DNA of 64,000 nucleotides from Glandiceps talaboti (GCF_964340395.1 NC_135558.1:1966501-2030500), one strand, 5' to 3'. Shown: positions 36,377-50,959, counted from the first letter of the stretch. Numbers and translations: made by a program. Notes: a model not told the origin generated them from the letters alone.

Positions 36377-37313
36377 GGGTGACCACATACAGGTGTTCAT
36401 AATATCTTTTCAACACTTTCAGTAGAGTTGGGATTCAGCTCCTGGGTGGGTAATTCGGCCGCTTTTAACTTTATGCGCATTTATTTGGCAATTAATAACA
36501 CTTTGTATAAATGTGATTGATGTGCACGTACGTGATGTAAGCTGAGAGTCAAACTATAGTGTATATATTGCACCAACCCAACCAAGTGCGTAGTATCGAC
36601 GTTTGCCTATTAAAAAAGTAAGCTGATTTCGTCAACACAGAACAATTTAAATGGAGTGAAAGACTGCTACAGTTACTTCAGCTACGGTACGATATTAAAT
36701 TGCTCAGCAATGAAATGGGAGTTTAATAACCGTCATTAGCACACTGAGAAGCCATTGAAATACGATGACGTATGTAGTACTCACATATGCAAATCGTTGG
36801 GTTATGGCACCGAATCCGGCGAGAACGATAAGAATCAATTGTTAAAATACTGATGAGAGGAAAAATACACTGTTTGTAATCGTTTATAACATCATTCACT
36901 TTTCTCATTTGTTTTATAAATTATTTTTTTACAGTGATTAGTAAATGAAAAGATTAAGTTTCCTTTTACTATAATACATGTAGATACAAAATATCACAGT
37001 ATGTTTACTTGCGTCGTACCTACCCCAGATGACTAAGTATCGGTTAGACGGTGAATACAGAGAAAATATGTGTTATGCAAGATAAGTGTTGGGAGTTGAA
37101 AAGTTCAATGCCACACAAGTCAACGACCTTGAATTACAAATTAATACTACCAATCAAAAGAAATGTCTCCATGGAAACAACTATAATAATGTACAAGAGG
37201 CTGCGTATTCGAATTTTTGATAAAAAATATTTGTAAAAAGAAAGCTAGCCATCAACTCATTTATTTTTTCTTGGATATATCAGACTGTGATTCTACCTCC
37301 ATTAACCAGGTGC

Positions 37314-37475
<162 letters not shown>

Positions 37476-38078
37476 GGTTTCCTAGTAAATGGCGCCAAGT
37501 ACATAGCTCCTAGTATATACAAAAAATGGTGTGTTTTTTGCAATATTGTGAACATAGCAATAATTCATATCATTGCAACATTACTTAGTTTTCACTGTCT
37601 GCCACATCCAACCCTTCAAATCAACAGGTTTTGCTACGACTAGCGTCTGTGAAAGTAACATTGCATTATTGAGTTGACGTACCTTTTATTTATTAAAATA
37701 TGGCTTGCCGTTATTAGTCAAAGAAAGAGCTCCATTCAGAGCCTAAAATACTTGTTTTAAATAGACAATATGTAATTAGAGATTCGAGGGTGGCAAGGAG
37801 TTAGAGACTGGAGAGGGTAAATTCTACACAGTTTCTCAGTAAAGTGATGAATATAGACATAAATCGACCGCCCAAAAAAGACTCTTTACCCTTCGGTGTC
37901 ATTGAGCCTGAATACACAATTTTTATATATGCCTGCTCGTTTATCGTCCATCCATTGCATCCATTCACTCACCCATCAATCAATACAACCAATATACCGA
38001 CAGACTCATCGATCGGACTCACACACACCGATCCATCCATCATCCATCAGCCACCAAACCCACCACTCACCAATGCAT
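37476..38078. other. Non-genic sequence
   Basis: No feature recognised between the GA tract and the CATC array. Confidence 0.5.
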
Positions 38079-38351
38079 CTATCCACCCACCCACCCACTC
38101 ACCCATCCGCCATGCTTGTCCATTCATCCATCCATCCATCCATCCATCCATCCATCCACCCACCCACCCACCCATTCATCCATCCATCCATCCATCCATC
38201 CATCCATCCATCCATCCATCCATCCATCCAGCCATCCATCCATCCATCCATCCATCCATCCATCCATCCATCCATCCATCCATCCATCCACCCACCCACC
38301 CACCCACCCACCCATTCATCCATCCATCCATCCATCCAGCCATCCAGCCAT

Positions 38352-38386
<35 letters not shown>

Positions 38387-38435
38387 TCCATCCATCCATC
38401 CCTCCATCTATCTATCCATCCATTCATTTACACAT
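38079..38435 (+). repeat. (CATC)n array with CACC and CAGC blocks
   Basis: CATC units with nested pure blocks of CACC (about 38156-38176 and 38287-38315) and CAGC (about 38338-38385). Open frames with IHPS-type repeats are artefacts. Confidence 0.97.
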
Positions 38436-38845
38436 CTATTTTACAGTGAGTGTGTGCCATTCTTGCGTGGGTGACATTGGAATGACTGACAGCTACAAAT
38501 GCACAGTCACAGTTGTACATCACGTCTGTCTATGTCATGTATAAAGATGACTTTACTAAATCTTTTACTTACGAAATCATGTGTCATCGGCCATTGACCC
38601 ATTGTGTCAACTGCTCCACTGAATAAATGTCGTCTTGGGAATACTTCCAGTCAGTGGCCACCTATGAGTCCAAATTGTGTACACGTATAGAACTGAATAA
38701 TAGAATGAGCATAGAGTAAAAATTGTATTTGGTACACAAGGAAGATTGTCTGTAAATTTTTGGGAGTGTTTTTATTAGCTTCGTTGTAAAACCAGGATTG
38801 GGTCGTTGGGTTGAGCTGTTGGATTGGGCTTGTGGGTCTTTGAAT

Positions 38846-38965
38846 TGGGCTGGGCTGGGCTGGGCTGTTCTGGGTTGTTGGATTGGGATTATGGGCTAAG
38901 CCAAAATTACAAATGTAGCAACGTTGGTCGTTGAGTTGGGCTGGGCTGGGCTGGGCTGGGCTGGA
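38846..38965 (+). repeat. Two (GGGCT)n clusters with quadruplex potential
   Basis: GGG runs at 38847, 38852, 38857 and 38862, and again at 38938, 38943, 38948, 38953 and 38958, all spaced by CT. The intervening sequence shares GGATTGGGnT words, suggesting an older, larger pentameric array. Confidence 0.8.
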
Positions 38966-39490
38966 CTGCAGCTTTGTTGGGCTGGATGATTGGACTGGGC
39001 TGTTGAGTTTATTTTTATGTTATATTCAAATGAAAAGCTACTTATATTTCAATGTGTGTCTTTGATTGTTTATTTATTACGTTTTAATCAGGAAAGAAGT
39101 ACAGTTTGACATTGTTGTGTATATTTTACGTCTGTTGGTCAGGCTGCACCTGTTCTAATGGCTTGGAACTACGTTTATCAGACTGGGGGGTATGGCTTTT
39201 ACATGTTATAACTGTATCTGTTCAGGGCAAAGTGTGGAATTTGGGTCAAAACACGTCACGTTTGTTTGTTTGTTTTTTAAAACCTCTAAAATTGCTGGAC
39301 GAATTGCTTTCTTAAATTGTTTGCTGAAGATGTTCTCATGGTTGTTTAGTTGGTACATTGTTAAAGGCAAGATGCTTACAAAACGTCTAACATTTGTTCG
39401 CTAAAAGGTATCATTTGTGGTCAACTATTGAGAATAAAAAACATGGACAGATGGCTGCATATACATCTATAATTGATGAAGATATTTCGA

Positions 39491-39575
39491 TGAAATATTG
39501 TAAGAAAGGCAAGGTGTTTCAAGCAATGGTATGAAATATTGTAAGAAAGGCAAGGTGTTTCAAGCAATGGTACGA
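39491..39575 (+). repeat. 41-bp tandem duplication
   Basis: TGAAATATTGTAAGAAAGGC-type unit starts at 39491 and 39532; the copies are almost identical and a partial third follows. Confidence 0.9.
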
Positions 39576-42500
39576 AATATCGGACAAGTGTTAGCCTAAG
39601 TTTAATTTTTTTTAAAATGGCGCATCTCACTGGGTAGATTTCTTTTATACTTTGTGGGTACGAGTGGCACAGACTATAATAGGTTTTGAAATCTTTTAGT
39701 CCAATGCTATGATCGTAGTTGGAGAATAACTCCAGAAATATGAAAGCAATCAACCCAGTGCCGTTTAAAATTCTCAATTTTTGACCTTTGACCTAGATTT
39801 CACACGCTCATTCCGTGATTCAACAATGTACAGTATAATTTATAAACATGAAGTGCATATCATAAAGGTAATCTTATTATATATCTCATTTTAAGACCCT
39901 CTGTTGTTCATTTTCAAGCATAATTGTTTTCAAGTATACTGTCAAATAATTTAAAAAGTACAATTTGTAGAATAAAAAGCCGTACGTTTCGCGTTACCAT
40001 ATCATATCTAATGTTTCTCTTTGGTTCAACGTCAGTAAAATGAAAAAAAAATTAAATTAATTTTAAAAAATAACAAATAAAATAGAATAACAAAATATAA
40101 TGCAATAAAATAAAGTACGAGTAGTAAGAAGACTTTTGAAATCTCGCCACGTGAATTTTTGTACTTTTATTTGTCATAAGAAAGTATTCCATTTCGAAAT
40201 TTGCAAGACGATCAGCTTTAATAAATTTAATGTGGTGACCATCTTGAATTGAATTACCATCAAGTTAATTTGTTCGTTTGTTTTTTGTTTCTCCACAAAT
40301 GCACAAATAACCTCCGGCACCCCCTCCCCTCCCCTCCCCCACGTGTAAATTTGCCTAGTGCAACGTTTAAACCATTTTTTTTAGTTCATTGATGAAAAGA
40401 TACACACCCCAAATAGGTACAAACTAAGTTACAGAAAAAGTCTAAAAATGTCTTTTATTTCCTCTAGGTTCAGGTAAAGGTGACACGCACCTTTCATTCA
40501 GTACCACCTAGTGACGTTACGTGAGGAAACGAGTACTTTCCGATCATTTTCACCTTGTTGTGCTCATACAAGGTACGTGTAAATACGGTTTACGGTTACA
40601 CTCCGGTCACTTTCCATACAGTTCGACGACCCATAGTGCGTTGAACTCTTGGAGACGTGCCAACTGTGTGAATACAAGTACTAGTATATAAATAGGCAAC
40701 GGATTGTCAATTATAGTCTCTTCAAGATTCCCCTTGATCACGTGACCTTGAAACTCAAATTGATAGATGATCCCTGTATCTGGTCATTTTTGACGACAGA
40801 TTGTATTCCACTGGGTGAAAATATACACGTGCGAGTTTAGTTTGTTAGGCTGCTCTTTCTTATCTCTTGTAGTTTCTAATCTGGATGAGTGTTCAGAAAA
40901 TAAATTATTTTTTTATTTCAGTGGATTTGATGGTCTGTAAAATGGTAAAATCCGACCACATGGCGCTGATTTCTACCTCGAAAACATCACGTTGGTTGAA
41001 TTTTTCGTAGAATCTGAGGGCGTTCATTACCAAAAAAGGTAACATTAAAAAAGACAACATTCATTCAAATTGACAAAAAAGAGCAACCTTTCCACACCAC
41101 CTCGAATACAAAACAACGCGCACGAATTCTTCCATACCAGATGTGCTGGCATATCATAAACGCCTTCAAGTTGTCTGACACATAGCTGAGAGATTATTAT
41201 AAGACGTTTAAACAAAGCAAGGAGCGCCAAGGGGGTTAGGGAGGGGTTCGAAGTACGTTTATCAATTAATCAGTGACAGCTGCAATCACGCACACGATTC
41301 AAATTATTCTATTTACTTTACCAATGCATCTTCATCTTTTTTAGAACTCTTTCCCGCCAAATTTATTTTCAAAAAATTCTCAAGCTTCACTTTTTTTTTG
41401 CTGGCCTAAACTATGTTTTAGAAAGGAACCGAGGAACGAACAATGTTTTTGATTTTGAGTCTAAATTTAGCTTAATTTGTACCTATAATTAGAAGAAAGT
41501 TGGTGAAATTTGACCACCTAGAATTTGGTCATATGGTATGCCGTATACAAATTAGTTGACACTAATATCAAACAGATAAACGTTAAAATAACATCTATAG
41601 TTGGTGTCATCGACTCCGGCGATACAGCAGAGTTCTGTTACTTGTTCATCATCTTTATATTTAATAATCATCGTTCTAACATTCCATAACGTCAGTAATG
41701 TTTTTTTATTTGAAAAGAAAAAACTCACATAATGAGAAATCTCAGATGTCGTTCCCTGGTTTATGTCCTTGGGAATTACGTTTTTGTACCATTGCTTTTC
41801 AAGGTTACAGTGGAAGGTCGTACACGATTCTCGCTAACGACAATGGGCGTTTCCCTTGTATGTATTTAAAATAACCCATCGATCAACGTAAACGAATAAT
41901 TGAACACGGTTGTAAGTGAAGTATTCTGTGTGATGTTAGTTAGATCATCCTTTAAAGTTGAAGTTGGCTGAATTTGTTGGCTCGGTTAACATTTCGAGTC
42001 CAAGTGGTCTAAAAACCGACGAGGACATCTACACGTTTATTAATGTAACCATATTTGAGATTGTTATACACGTGCCGACCTGTCACGTCCTAGAACACTT
42101 ATACTTTAGATTACTTCAAGACAAGCACAAAACCGTTCTTCGTTTTCAATTTTTTTTTAGAATAAAATTTGACTCATAGTATCGAAAATAAAGTATACTT
42201 AATTATGACGTCACCGTCGTGTATACGTTTTGTTATTTCTATGTGTTAATGCGAATTACTCAGTTTTCCAGATACTTATATCCATCCCTGGAGCAACTTT
42301 GTGTAAATGATATGGAGAGGCTCCTCTGAGACCACCAGACCCAAAGTGTTGTCAAAGCACACACTCTAAAAAGGAGACCCTTTCTCATACCAACTGCATC
42401 ACGCAAAATACGGATCTACGATACACACATGTGACAGTTCGTACGATGAAATCTAAAACGTCATCAAAATAACTTCTTTTAGAAGTAAAATCTTACTTTG

Positions 42501-43762
42501 AGCAATTTTAAGCATAATTTCGAGAATTATACGAATATTCTGAGCTAAAATTGAAGCAAAATCCACAGGTCCAGTTGGACAAATTTTCGAAAATCTTCCG
42601 GCCCAGAAAAGTATACCCCTTTTCTATACCTTATGAGGACTCTGGTCGTATATGGAAATTGCTTTACCCCTCGAGATCCAAATCCACATAGAGCTTAATG
42701 CGAACAAGATATATTAAATCGAGCTACTCAAACAATATCAAATGAGAGTTGTCGACTTTAGCAAATCGATACATTTATGGGCTACTCACTATGGAAGGGA
42801 GACAACGAAAAAGAAAATGAAGATATTGATATCTGGCTTTCATAACAAACTTCAATTGAAATCTATTTACGAGGTCAACGAAATTTATAATCTGGCTGTT
42901 AATGCCATATTGCAGCTTAAATTCAAAATATTTAAATTCAAATCAAATTAAATTTTAAATATTCTAAAAATAGAGCAGGGAATAATTTAAAATCAGCGTA
43001 GATTCCCGGTACATTAGATAGGACATTAGTCGACACAGCGATTAGGAAAAAATCCCTTTGTCTGTCTGCGGAGTCTAGACATCAACAACTTCCATATACA
43101 TCGGTGAGAAAGATATCACCATGTATATCTTAATATTCATTGATGTGATTTTACTTACTAGCATAAGGGAGCATTCAGTAATTACAACGGGGGGGGGGGT
43201 TCTGAGGAAAAATGGATTGATGTTGGTCAGATTTTACAAATCGATTCTCTGGAGAACACATTTTAGGAAATAAAATTTGGGGTACTGCCAGATTTGATAT
43301 TTGAGTATATATTCTTTGATGCATGATTGGACTTGACTAAGGGGTAATCTCCGCAACCACAGACAAAGAAAACTTAACTGTTTTGTGCCACGAGCGCCAC
43401 AACACACTGAGTGTTCTGATATTTGCATGTCGCACAATTTGCATATTAGATATACAGTCATCTCAAAACATCCTATATTTACTCTGTCTTCAATACAGGA
43501 AGTTTAAACTCTTCTACACGGAGTTCTATTCTCGTAAAAATTGCGATCCATCTCGCACGTCACGCGGTTTAATTCTATCTTCCGACCAATGCTGGACTTT
43601 TACGTAGTAGTCTTAATCATTATTTCTCAGAAGTGTTAATACTGCCCTCGACGACGGATATGAGTCATCAAAACTTTAGGTTGAAGTACGTACACTTTGT
43701 TTGACTCACCGTTGAGGGACCGACATATCTGACTGAGTTGCTGGGATTATGGGCGATGTGTA
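39576..43762. other. Non-genic sequence, no gene recognised
   Basis: Holds a perfect DR1 nuclear-receptor motif at 39782-39794, CRE at 42206-42213, C-rich runs at about 40318-40341 and a poly-G run at about 43188-43198. Open frames up to about 75 codons lack motifs. Confidence 0.5.
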
Positions 43763-44206
<444 letters not shown>

Positions 44207-44360
44207 TATGTATGATGTTATCAATAATGAGCTGTTCAAGACATTTCACTAACAAAATTTCCATCTCTCTCAGTTCTTATTCACACCAAATTTAATATCT
44301 CTCCCTGTCCCTACTTCCGACTCTCTATTTTTATCTAAACCCATGCCTCTCTTGCTCTCC

Positions 44361-44408
<48 letters not shown>

Positions 44409-44411
44409 GCC

Positions 44412-44446
<35 letters not shown>
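44361..44446 (+). repeat. (CTGT)n microsatellite
   Basis: About 21 units with one CTGC variant. Confidence 0.96.
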
Positions 44447-45444
44447 ATGCCTGCCTCACTCACTCACACCAAACAAGTGAGCAATACTTGAGAAGTTAGA
44501 TCGGATGAAAAGGAAGTACATTTGTACGATTAAAACTCACTGCAAGACAAATTGTATCTCTCCAACGCCAACGTTTACTAGGGGGAAATTGCAAACAAGT
44601 GGATTTCTCCACGCGTGCAAAGTTTAAAACATATCTGTCGGAATAATATTGCTTCTAGCCAAGATATTGACTTTGAGATCAAAATGTGTAGAAATCAATG
44701 GAGAATGTCATTAAACGGAGATTGAGAGTTTCCTTTGACGTCATAATGATAGATTAATGACGTCACAGAGTGAGTATATTTGTATTGAAACATTCTTGGC
44801 GATAACGAGAATGGAAATTGCATGACACTGTCGTTGGTGGCGCTTCATAAGAGAACTTCGGTTTATAACCAGTCTTAGACGTCCTCGACAACGGTGGCCT
44901 ATGCACCTAAAGGGCGCCACTAAACGACTTATCTTACAATGTGTTGCTTTAATCTCACTTGACTCAACGACCAGAAAAATAATAAATTTAAAGTTGCTAA
45001 AAATTTCCTTTTGATAATGAAGTTAAAGACCAACTCAAATTGATTCACATGAATTGCATGCACTCGACTGGCATCATCGACGGCAACGAATCCAACAAAC
45101 TTCGTGAAAATCTGTCCAGCGACTATCACTCGGCTAATCTATGCTACCGAATGGGAAAATATCCCTAGTAAAAACACCCGCAAGCTTATAGATTTATATA
45201 TATCTGTTAATTCGATGCCTTTATAGGTGGCTGTTCATAGTGACTCCACACATACCCAGATATACACTTTCAGGATGGACATTGAAATTATTCTTGTTCG
45301 TCCTGCTGGCAGAATTTTCTGTGGGAGGAGGGGGGGGGTATTTTTAACAACCCGAAAGATAAAAGGGTATAAATTCTGGAAACTATTACCAGCCCTTCAG
45401 ATAATTAGTGGTTATGATGTCTACCTTTAGACAAATATGAAAGG
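44447..45444. other. Non-genic sequence
   Basis: Two full CRE palindromes lie 22 bp apart (44736-44743 and 44758-44765). No gene recognised. Confidence 0.5.
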
Positions 45445-45708
45445 TAGAGTTAGGCAATGCTCTGCAAGGATATAGTCACTGACTAAAGTAAAGTTAGGCA
45501 ACGCTCTGCAAAGATATAATCACTGCGTAAAGTAGAGTTAGGCAACGCTCTGCAAGGATGCAGTCACTGCCTAAAGTAGAGTTAGGCAACACTCAGCAAG
45601 GATACAGTCACCGCCTAAAGTAGAGTTAGGCAATGTTCTGCAATGGTACAGTCACTGCCTAAAGTAGAGTTAGGCAACGCTCTGCAAGGATACTGTCACT
45701 GCCTAGGA
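45445..45708 (+). repeat. 44-bp minisatellite, 6 copies
   Basis: Unit pattern GTAGAGTTAGGCAACGCTCT, GCAAGGATACAGTCACTGCC, TAAA. Copies begin at about 45445, 45489 and 45533 and continue at 44-bp spacing. Copies differ at a few positions each. No insertions break the period. Confidence 0.95.
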
Positions 45709-47102
45709 GCTGGTTATATTCTCCCTTAAATCCACTGAGGCCTTTCCACAATCAAGGCGACTTTACTTTTGAGTCATATCTAAGTTGTTACAAGTTTTAG
45801 TTATTTAGTCATTTTTTCTGTCTTTTATTTTGCAGGCCTACTTTTCATTTCTTTTTTATAGGAAAACAAGGAGTGTCGTATCTTTATCTTTTTTCACCAT
45901 TTAATTCACAAAACTATATGAAGCTATATGCATATGTAATCTTGTACTTTTATATGCGGTGGTCGACTCTGAGTCAGACAAAAACAATTACCCCATCAAA
46001 ACTACACTAAAAAATTAATTTGTTGCTGAAAATATCGACGTGAAATCTATTTCGTCATCTCGCAAGTCATGATCATTACTAGGTTGTAGGGTTTGTCGTT
46101 CAGTAAAATACGTCGCCTGGGTGATAACAGCGCCAACAACGGCTGGTCTTTCAGTCTACACAACTCGTAACAAACAAGTTTAGTTGGTTATTGACAGTAG
46201 CGACATCAACGACGACAATAATCTTCCAGACAAGCCAGTTACGAATATCATACTGTAAATGCTTTTTTTTCGGCAATGGCATATATAGATATAAGTACAG
46301 TAAACATATATATATATACGTAACATAAACATAAACATAAACATAAAACGCACCCTTTACGTCATAAAATTACAAGTTGAGTCGATGACATAATTCAGTA
46401 TACGCATTCTATATAATAATGTCGAGGAAAGCTATATTTTTGTCATCAACTTCATAACAACACGAGAAGCCTTGTTAATATTATGGGATGCATGTATCGC
46501 CATAAGCATTATACTAGTACTAGAATAGTTTACTCGAAGTTTTATGTAAGTGTTTTCACTCGAGTAGATCAAACAGGGTCAAAAGCTCAGTTCGTGTCAA
46601 TTCAATAACATACAAAGGAATGCAAAATATTTCCTTTGAAATGTGTTATGATAATACAAAGGTGAATCTCCGTTCTATTGTGACTATAAATAGAGTTAAC
46701 TTAATCCTTGCAGCATCGTAGGCTAACATTACTAAACAGGTGTTTATGACACATTCCATAGTAGTATACATAGCTGTTAGCAATTATGTACAAAACAAAA
46801 GAACGCGCCAATATATGACAGGGACTGGTCAGTTTCTTTAGTGGGGGGGGGGGGTTGTTGGTCAGTGGATTGTTTCATTGGAAAAGTAAAATAAGATCGT
46901 AACATAGAGTTAGACTGTCTCAGTCTCTATTTTATCATCTTAGAGCAGCCGTTATGCGTCGAAGCATTCGAAGTGTAGAAATCGAGAACAGATTTGCAGA
47001 GTATTTGCGTGTTTCTAGGAGTTGCACTGGCAACTGACACGATTTGCGATTTTTTTAGATGAGTGCTTTTTATAATATATTAATCTGTTTTGTTTATCTA
47101 TA

Positions 47103-47103
<1 letters not shown>
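45709..47103. other. Non-genic sequence with poly-G dispersed repeat
   Basis: The segment 46820-46872 with a 12-G run matches 31945-31995. A short CATAAA repeat lies near 46325-46347. No gene recognised. Confidence 0.5.
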
Positions 47104-47170
<67 letters not shown>

Positions 47171-47227
47171 CGTCCGTCCGTCCGTCCGTCCGTCCGTCCG
47201 TCCGTCCGTCCGTCCGTCCGTCCGTCC

Positions 47228-47287
<60 letters not shown>

Positions 47288-47289
47288 GC

Positions 47290-47318
<29 letters not shown>
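47104..47318 (+). repeat. (CTGT)n array with internal (CCGT)n block
   Basis: CTGT units flank about 16 pure CCGT units at about 47164-47230; the array resumes as CTGT to the end, with one CTGC variant. Confidence 0.97.
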
Positions 47319-47320
<2 letters not shown>

Positions 47321-47910
47321 GCTAGGTCTATTCATTTGAGGATGCACTACTACAACGCCAGCCAGTTTGATGTTCGTACAAATGCAGTGTTAAATTCAAG
47401 GTGGGATAGAGGAACTTCTGTGACATGAAGTATTTAGTGAACTACTTGCGGAGGTTGGGGGGGGGGTGGGTGGATGAGTATACATAATCATGTATCGTAG
47501 ACAAAGACAGGTGAAGTATTTTCAATATTTGTTTCACCTTCCTTCGAACTTTGATATGGGTATTTGACAGTTATCTATATTTCACAAATAAGTACTGTAT
47601 AGAATTTTGCAGCCTGAAAACTCATCTTGAAATAAAATCTGAAACCTGCTTCGAACAAATACATGACGATGTGGCTAATAAAGGACATGCGCCCTCAATG
47701 TACATATAAAAAATGCTTTTGTTTTGTGATCAATCCGCGGTATCTTGCTTCTTACTGAAAGAAGACATCATAATGAAATTAGAAAATACATCTTGAAAAT
47801 CGTCAACTTAAAACAAAACCACTTAAAGTCATAATCTGAAAATAACAATGTCAAGTTAAACAAAAAACAACAACACACAGTGATGTACTTACCATACCTA
47901 CCTACCTACC
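47319..47910. other. Non-genic sequence
   Basis: G-run at about 47457-47466. No gene recognised. Confidence 0.5.
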
Positions 47911-47946
47911 CGCACGCACGCGCGCACACACACACACACACGCACG

Positions 47947-48013
<67 letters not shown>

Positions 48014-48083
48014 GCACGCACGCACGCACGCACACACAGACACACATACATACATACATACACACACATACACACACACGTAA
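47911..48083 (+). repeat. (CA)n array with (CGCA) blocks
   Basis: CA repeats with two CGCA/CGCG-rich blocks (about 47911-47955 and 48008-48030) and a CATA tail; alternating purine-pyrimidine throughout. Confidence 0.96.
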
Positions 48084-48126
48084 GTACATACATACACACT
48101 GAAACCTAATCGGGTTGCTAACTTTA

Positions 48127-48346
48127 TAGGGGCGTGTAATATTTCATAGATTGTTGTTTTCTTATTGCTTAGAATGTCGTTTTATTAAGAAAATATCGTA
48201 CGAATCTTGCTGCTACAAATGTATCAATCTATATACTATGAAGAAATGTCTCTTCCCCTTACATTTAGGAATATATAATCAAAAGGTTGGTATATTTAGT
48301 CTGCAGACCTGGAAAACAACAATCTATGAAATATTACACGCCCCTG
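48127..48346. mobile_element. 220-bp MITE with 35-bp terminal inverted repeats
   Basis: Left end 48127-48161 starts TAGGGGCGTGTAATATTTCA. The right end 48312-48346 is its inverse with 34 of 35 positions matching, reading CAGGGGCG from the minus strand. Termini of the form YAGGGG resemble hAT-family ends, but no convincing 8-bp target duplication is visible (left flank TAACTTTA, right flank TGGCTATT). The interior has no coding capacity, so it would depend on a transposase made elsewhere. High arm identity suggests a young copy. Confidence 0.85.
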
Positions 48347-50959
48347 TGGCTATTTGCAATCGCGCAGCAAACTTTGAATCGATAAGCTGCAGTAACTAGC
48401 GCCCTCATTGTTTGATTCCACTCAATAGGCTAAATTTTGTTTAATTGTTACTGCACCAGTTGATTTCACTTTAGTGGTACAGTAACCCTACATTTTTGTA
48501 AAAAAGTAGCACAACTTCCGATGCTCCTTGTTGTTATTCTAAATAACACAAAATATGACATTCGCCAGGATAAGTAGGGATAATTTTTTTAGAATCTGCG
48601 ATAAGTTTTTTGTACACAGTTGCTCGTTGTTGTACATTTAGGACACAAAAATTCCATCGTGTCTTCATTTTTTTTCATTTTTGAAGAACCTACCACAGAG
48701 GACGCGATATTTCGTTGTTCGGCATTTGTCGTCAAAACATTTTTGGCAATAGCGTTTATCAAATGAATATCAAAAGTATGGTTTATGGGGAAATGGAAGA
48801 ACGTGGGAGACACGACTGAAATATTAAAAACTTCGCTTTATTTAGAAAAAGTCATCATTAGATCTTTAATTTATCAAATTTGCTCCTAAATTTAACTATG
48901 ATTGTCGTCAAAATGTTCTGCGTTCTTCCACCTACTTCTTATTTTGCTTTAATAAATTATGCATTTAATTTCTTAATTTGTTCTTTTTAATTCATATACC
49001 ATAATCTATTTTTAAACAATTCCTGGGGAAGATCGCATCGTCATACGATTCAGAAAGATTTCTCTGTCTACGTTCACCATGGATAGAAATAATTCTATCG
49101 TTTGTTCACGATATCAAAATGTCTACAGAAATGAAACAAACTAACTATTCTAATCTTGATGTCATGTTTGTATGTCTGTCTGTCAAGAATTTTAAACAAT
49201 TGATGTAAATTGGTGTCAACTTAGCGTACATGATTATCCAAGCGCGCGAAACTCGATCGTCAGAAAATGTAAGAAATCTACGACCTCACATGATGATGTC
49301 AGGAGCCATCTGTAAGGTCAAAGGTTAGGTGGACTCAATTACCGTTTAATTTATCGAGAAGGGTAATATAACGAGAAACTAACACAGTGATATCATGAAA
49401 TGTGATAACATTATAATCTCAGGCGACATACTGCATTTTTGTGAAAAACCCCCTCTCAAAATGTGCCACGTACAATTCCCGCCATATAGAATCATTACTT
49501 TCATAGCTGACAATATGAACAATATTTTATTCTTCTATCATAGTTTGAGTTTACATCCAGATTACACTAATTTTTCAATTACATCGACATTATAATGATC
49601 TAAAAATCAGACAGCTGAATATGCTATCGAAACTTTGTGATTTCCGCTAACGTGTTATCACTCCCAACGAGGTATGTGTAGGAAAAGAAGATATCAAAAA
49701 GTTTACAACATTCAAACATATTATAATTGCCACAACATTGGGTCATTTTGATGAATTCATATCGCCAGCTCATCATTACCACGGTCTAACACTTCAACAA
49801 CAGTTCTTAAAATATGTGCACATTTACAGTTTTTAAAGTTAGTAATCGTAAAAAGTACTATACATTCGAAAATTGTAAACGTTTGCGTATATTTTGCGGT
49901 GTATACAAAAGGATGTATCACTTTCAATCGTCAAAATCTATTTTTGAGGGGCAAAATGTTTGAACGATGCAAAAAGAATGTATCGGTGTTATGCATGGTG
50001 ACCTCAGAGTGACCTCTGATGTATGTTGTATATAATTAATTTTCTGAGAAGTATTGAATAGTTTCTTACTCTGACATGATTGACTCCTATATGCTAACAC
50101 GACCATATATGTATATGTCACGTGACCACAGCTTATTTTTAAGCTATCCTGTGACAACAAACACTACCGGAAAACCTTGTGAGGTCTCGAGTAAGTCACG
50201 AATAAAACATGTCAAACAAAAATATGGAATTTGCGAAAATGATATCCACGGGAATATTTGGTTGCCATTGGTAACGCGGTATAAAAACAATTAGCATAGG
50301 TTGTCAACCGACCTAGTCCTTCTGTATTGCTAAGTCAAGCTGTGTATCCATCCGTTGACCTGTAAAATTGCAATAAATTGTACCCTGTTCTATCTTCAAA
50401 CGAAACAGCACAATTTCGTCGTGGACAGAAACTTGTTCGTTTGTCCTTGTGTGGTATTTATGTCAATTGTCATGATACGATCGGTGCGGTATCACATTGC
50501 TGTTTAGGCGTGTAAAGTTTTCAATCCAGATCAAATTGTTTCCGCTAAATCGTGAGAAATATTATGGTAAAGAGATTTCATCAAGTTCATGTTTCTTAAA
50601 ACCAACAGTGATACATACAATGAGTCACTGATGAAAAATAGCGACAATAAGTTCTCATGGGTTTGGAAGCGTCCGATATCGTCTGGGACGTGGTTGGAAC
50701 AAAGTGACATATGTAAATGACTAATCCTGATGTGTTCAGTCTGAGAGTGTCTTTAGTATATCCTACAGCCTTAAATGGGAAGTATTTCTCACTTTGGTTT
50801 GAACACATTAGCAGATAGAGAAATTATAGCAGAATATATCTCAAATGTCTCAAACAAAATGTTAAGAATAAAGAGTGAATGTTCAAAAAGGATGGTATTG
50901 GAACCAGAGGGAATGAATACGGTCAGTCCTTATGATCCTACCCTTCCCTCCCCTCTCGC
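48347..50959. other. Non-genic sequence, no gene recognised
   Basis: A DR1-like motif lies at 49315-49327. Open frames of 60-80 codons have no motif. Confidence 0.5.

Noticed and set aside
37844-38544. 200-codon IHPS-repeat frame and minus-strand WMDG-repeat frame
   Set aside because: Products of the CATC array; no complexity outside the array.
46317-46348. CATAAA repeat considered as a telomere-like tract
   Set aside because: Unit is not a telomere repeat and only about four copies are present.
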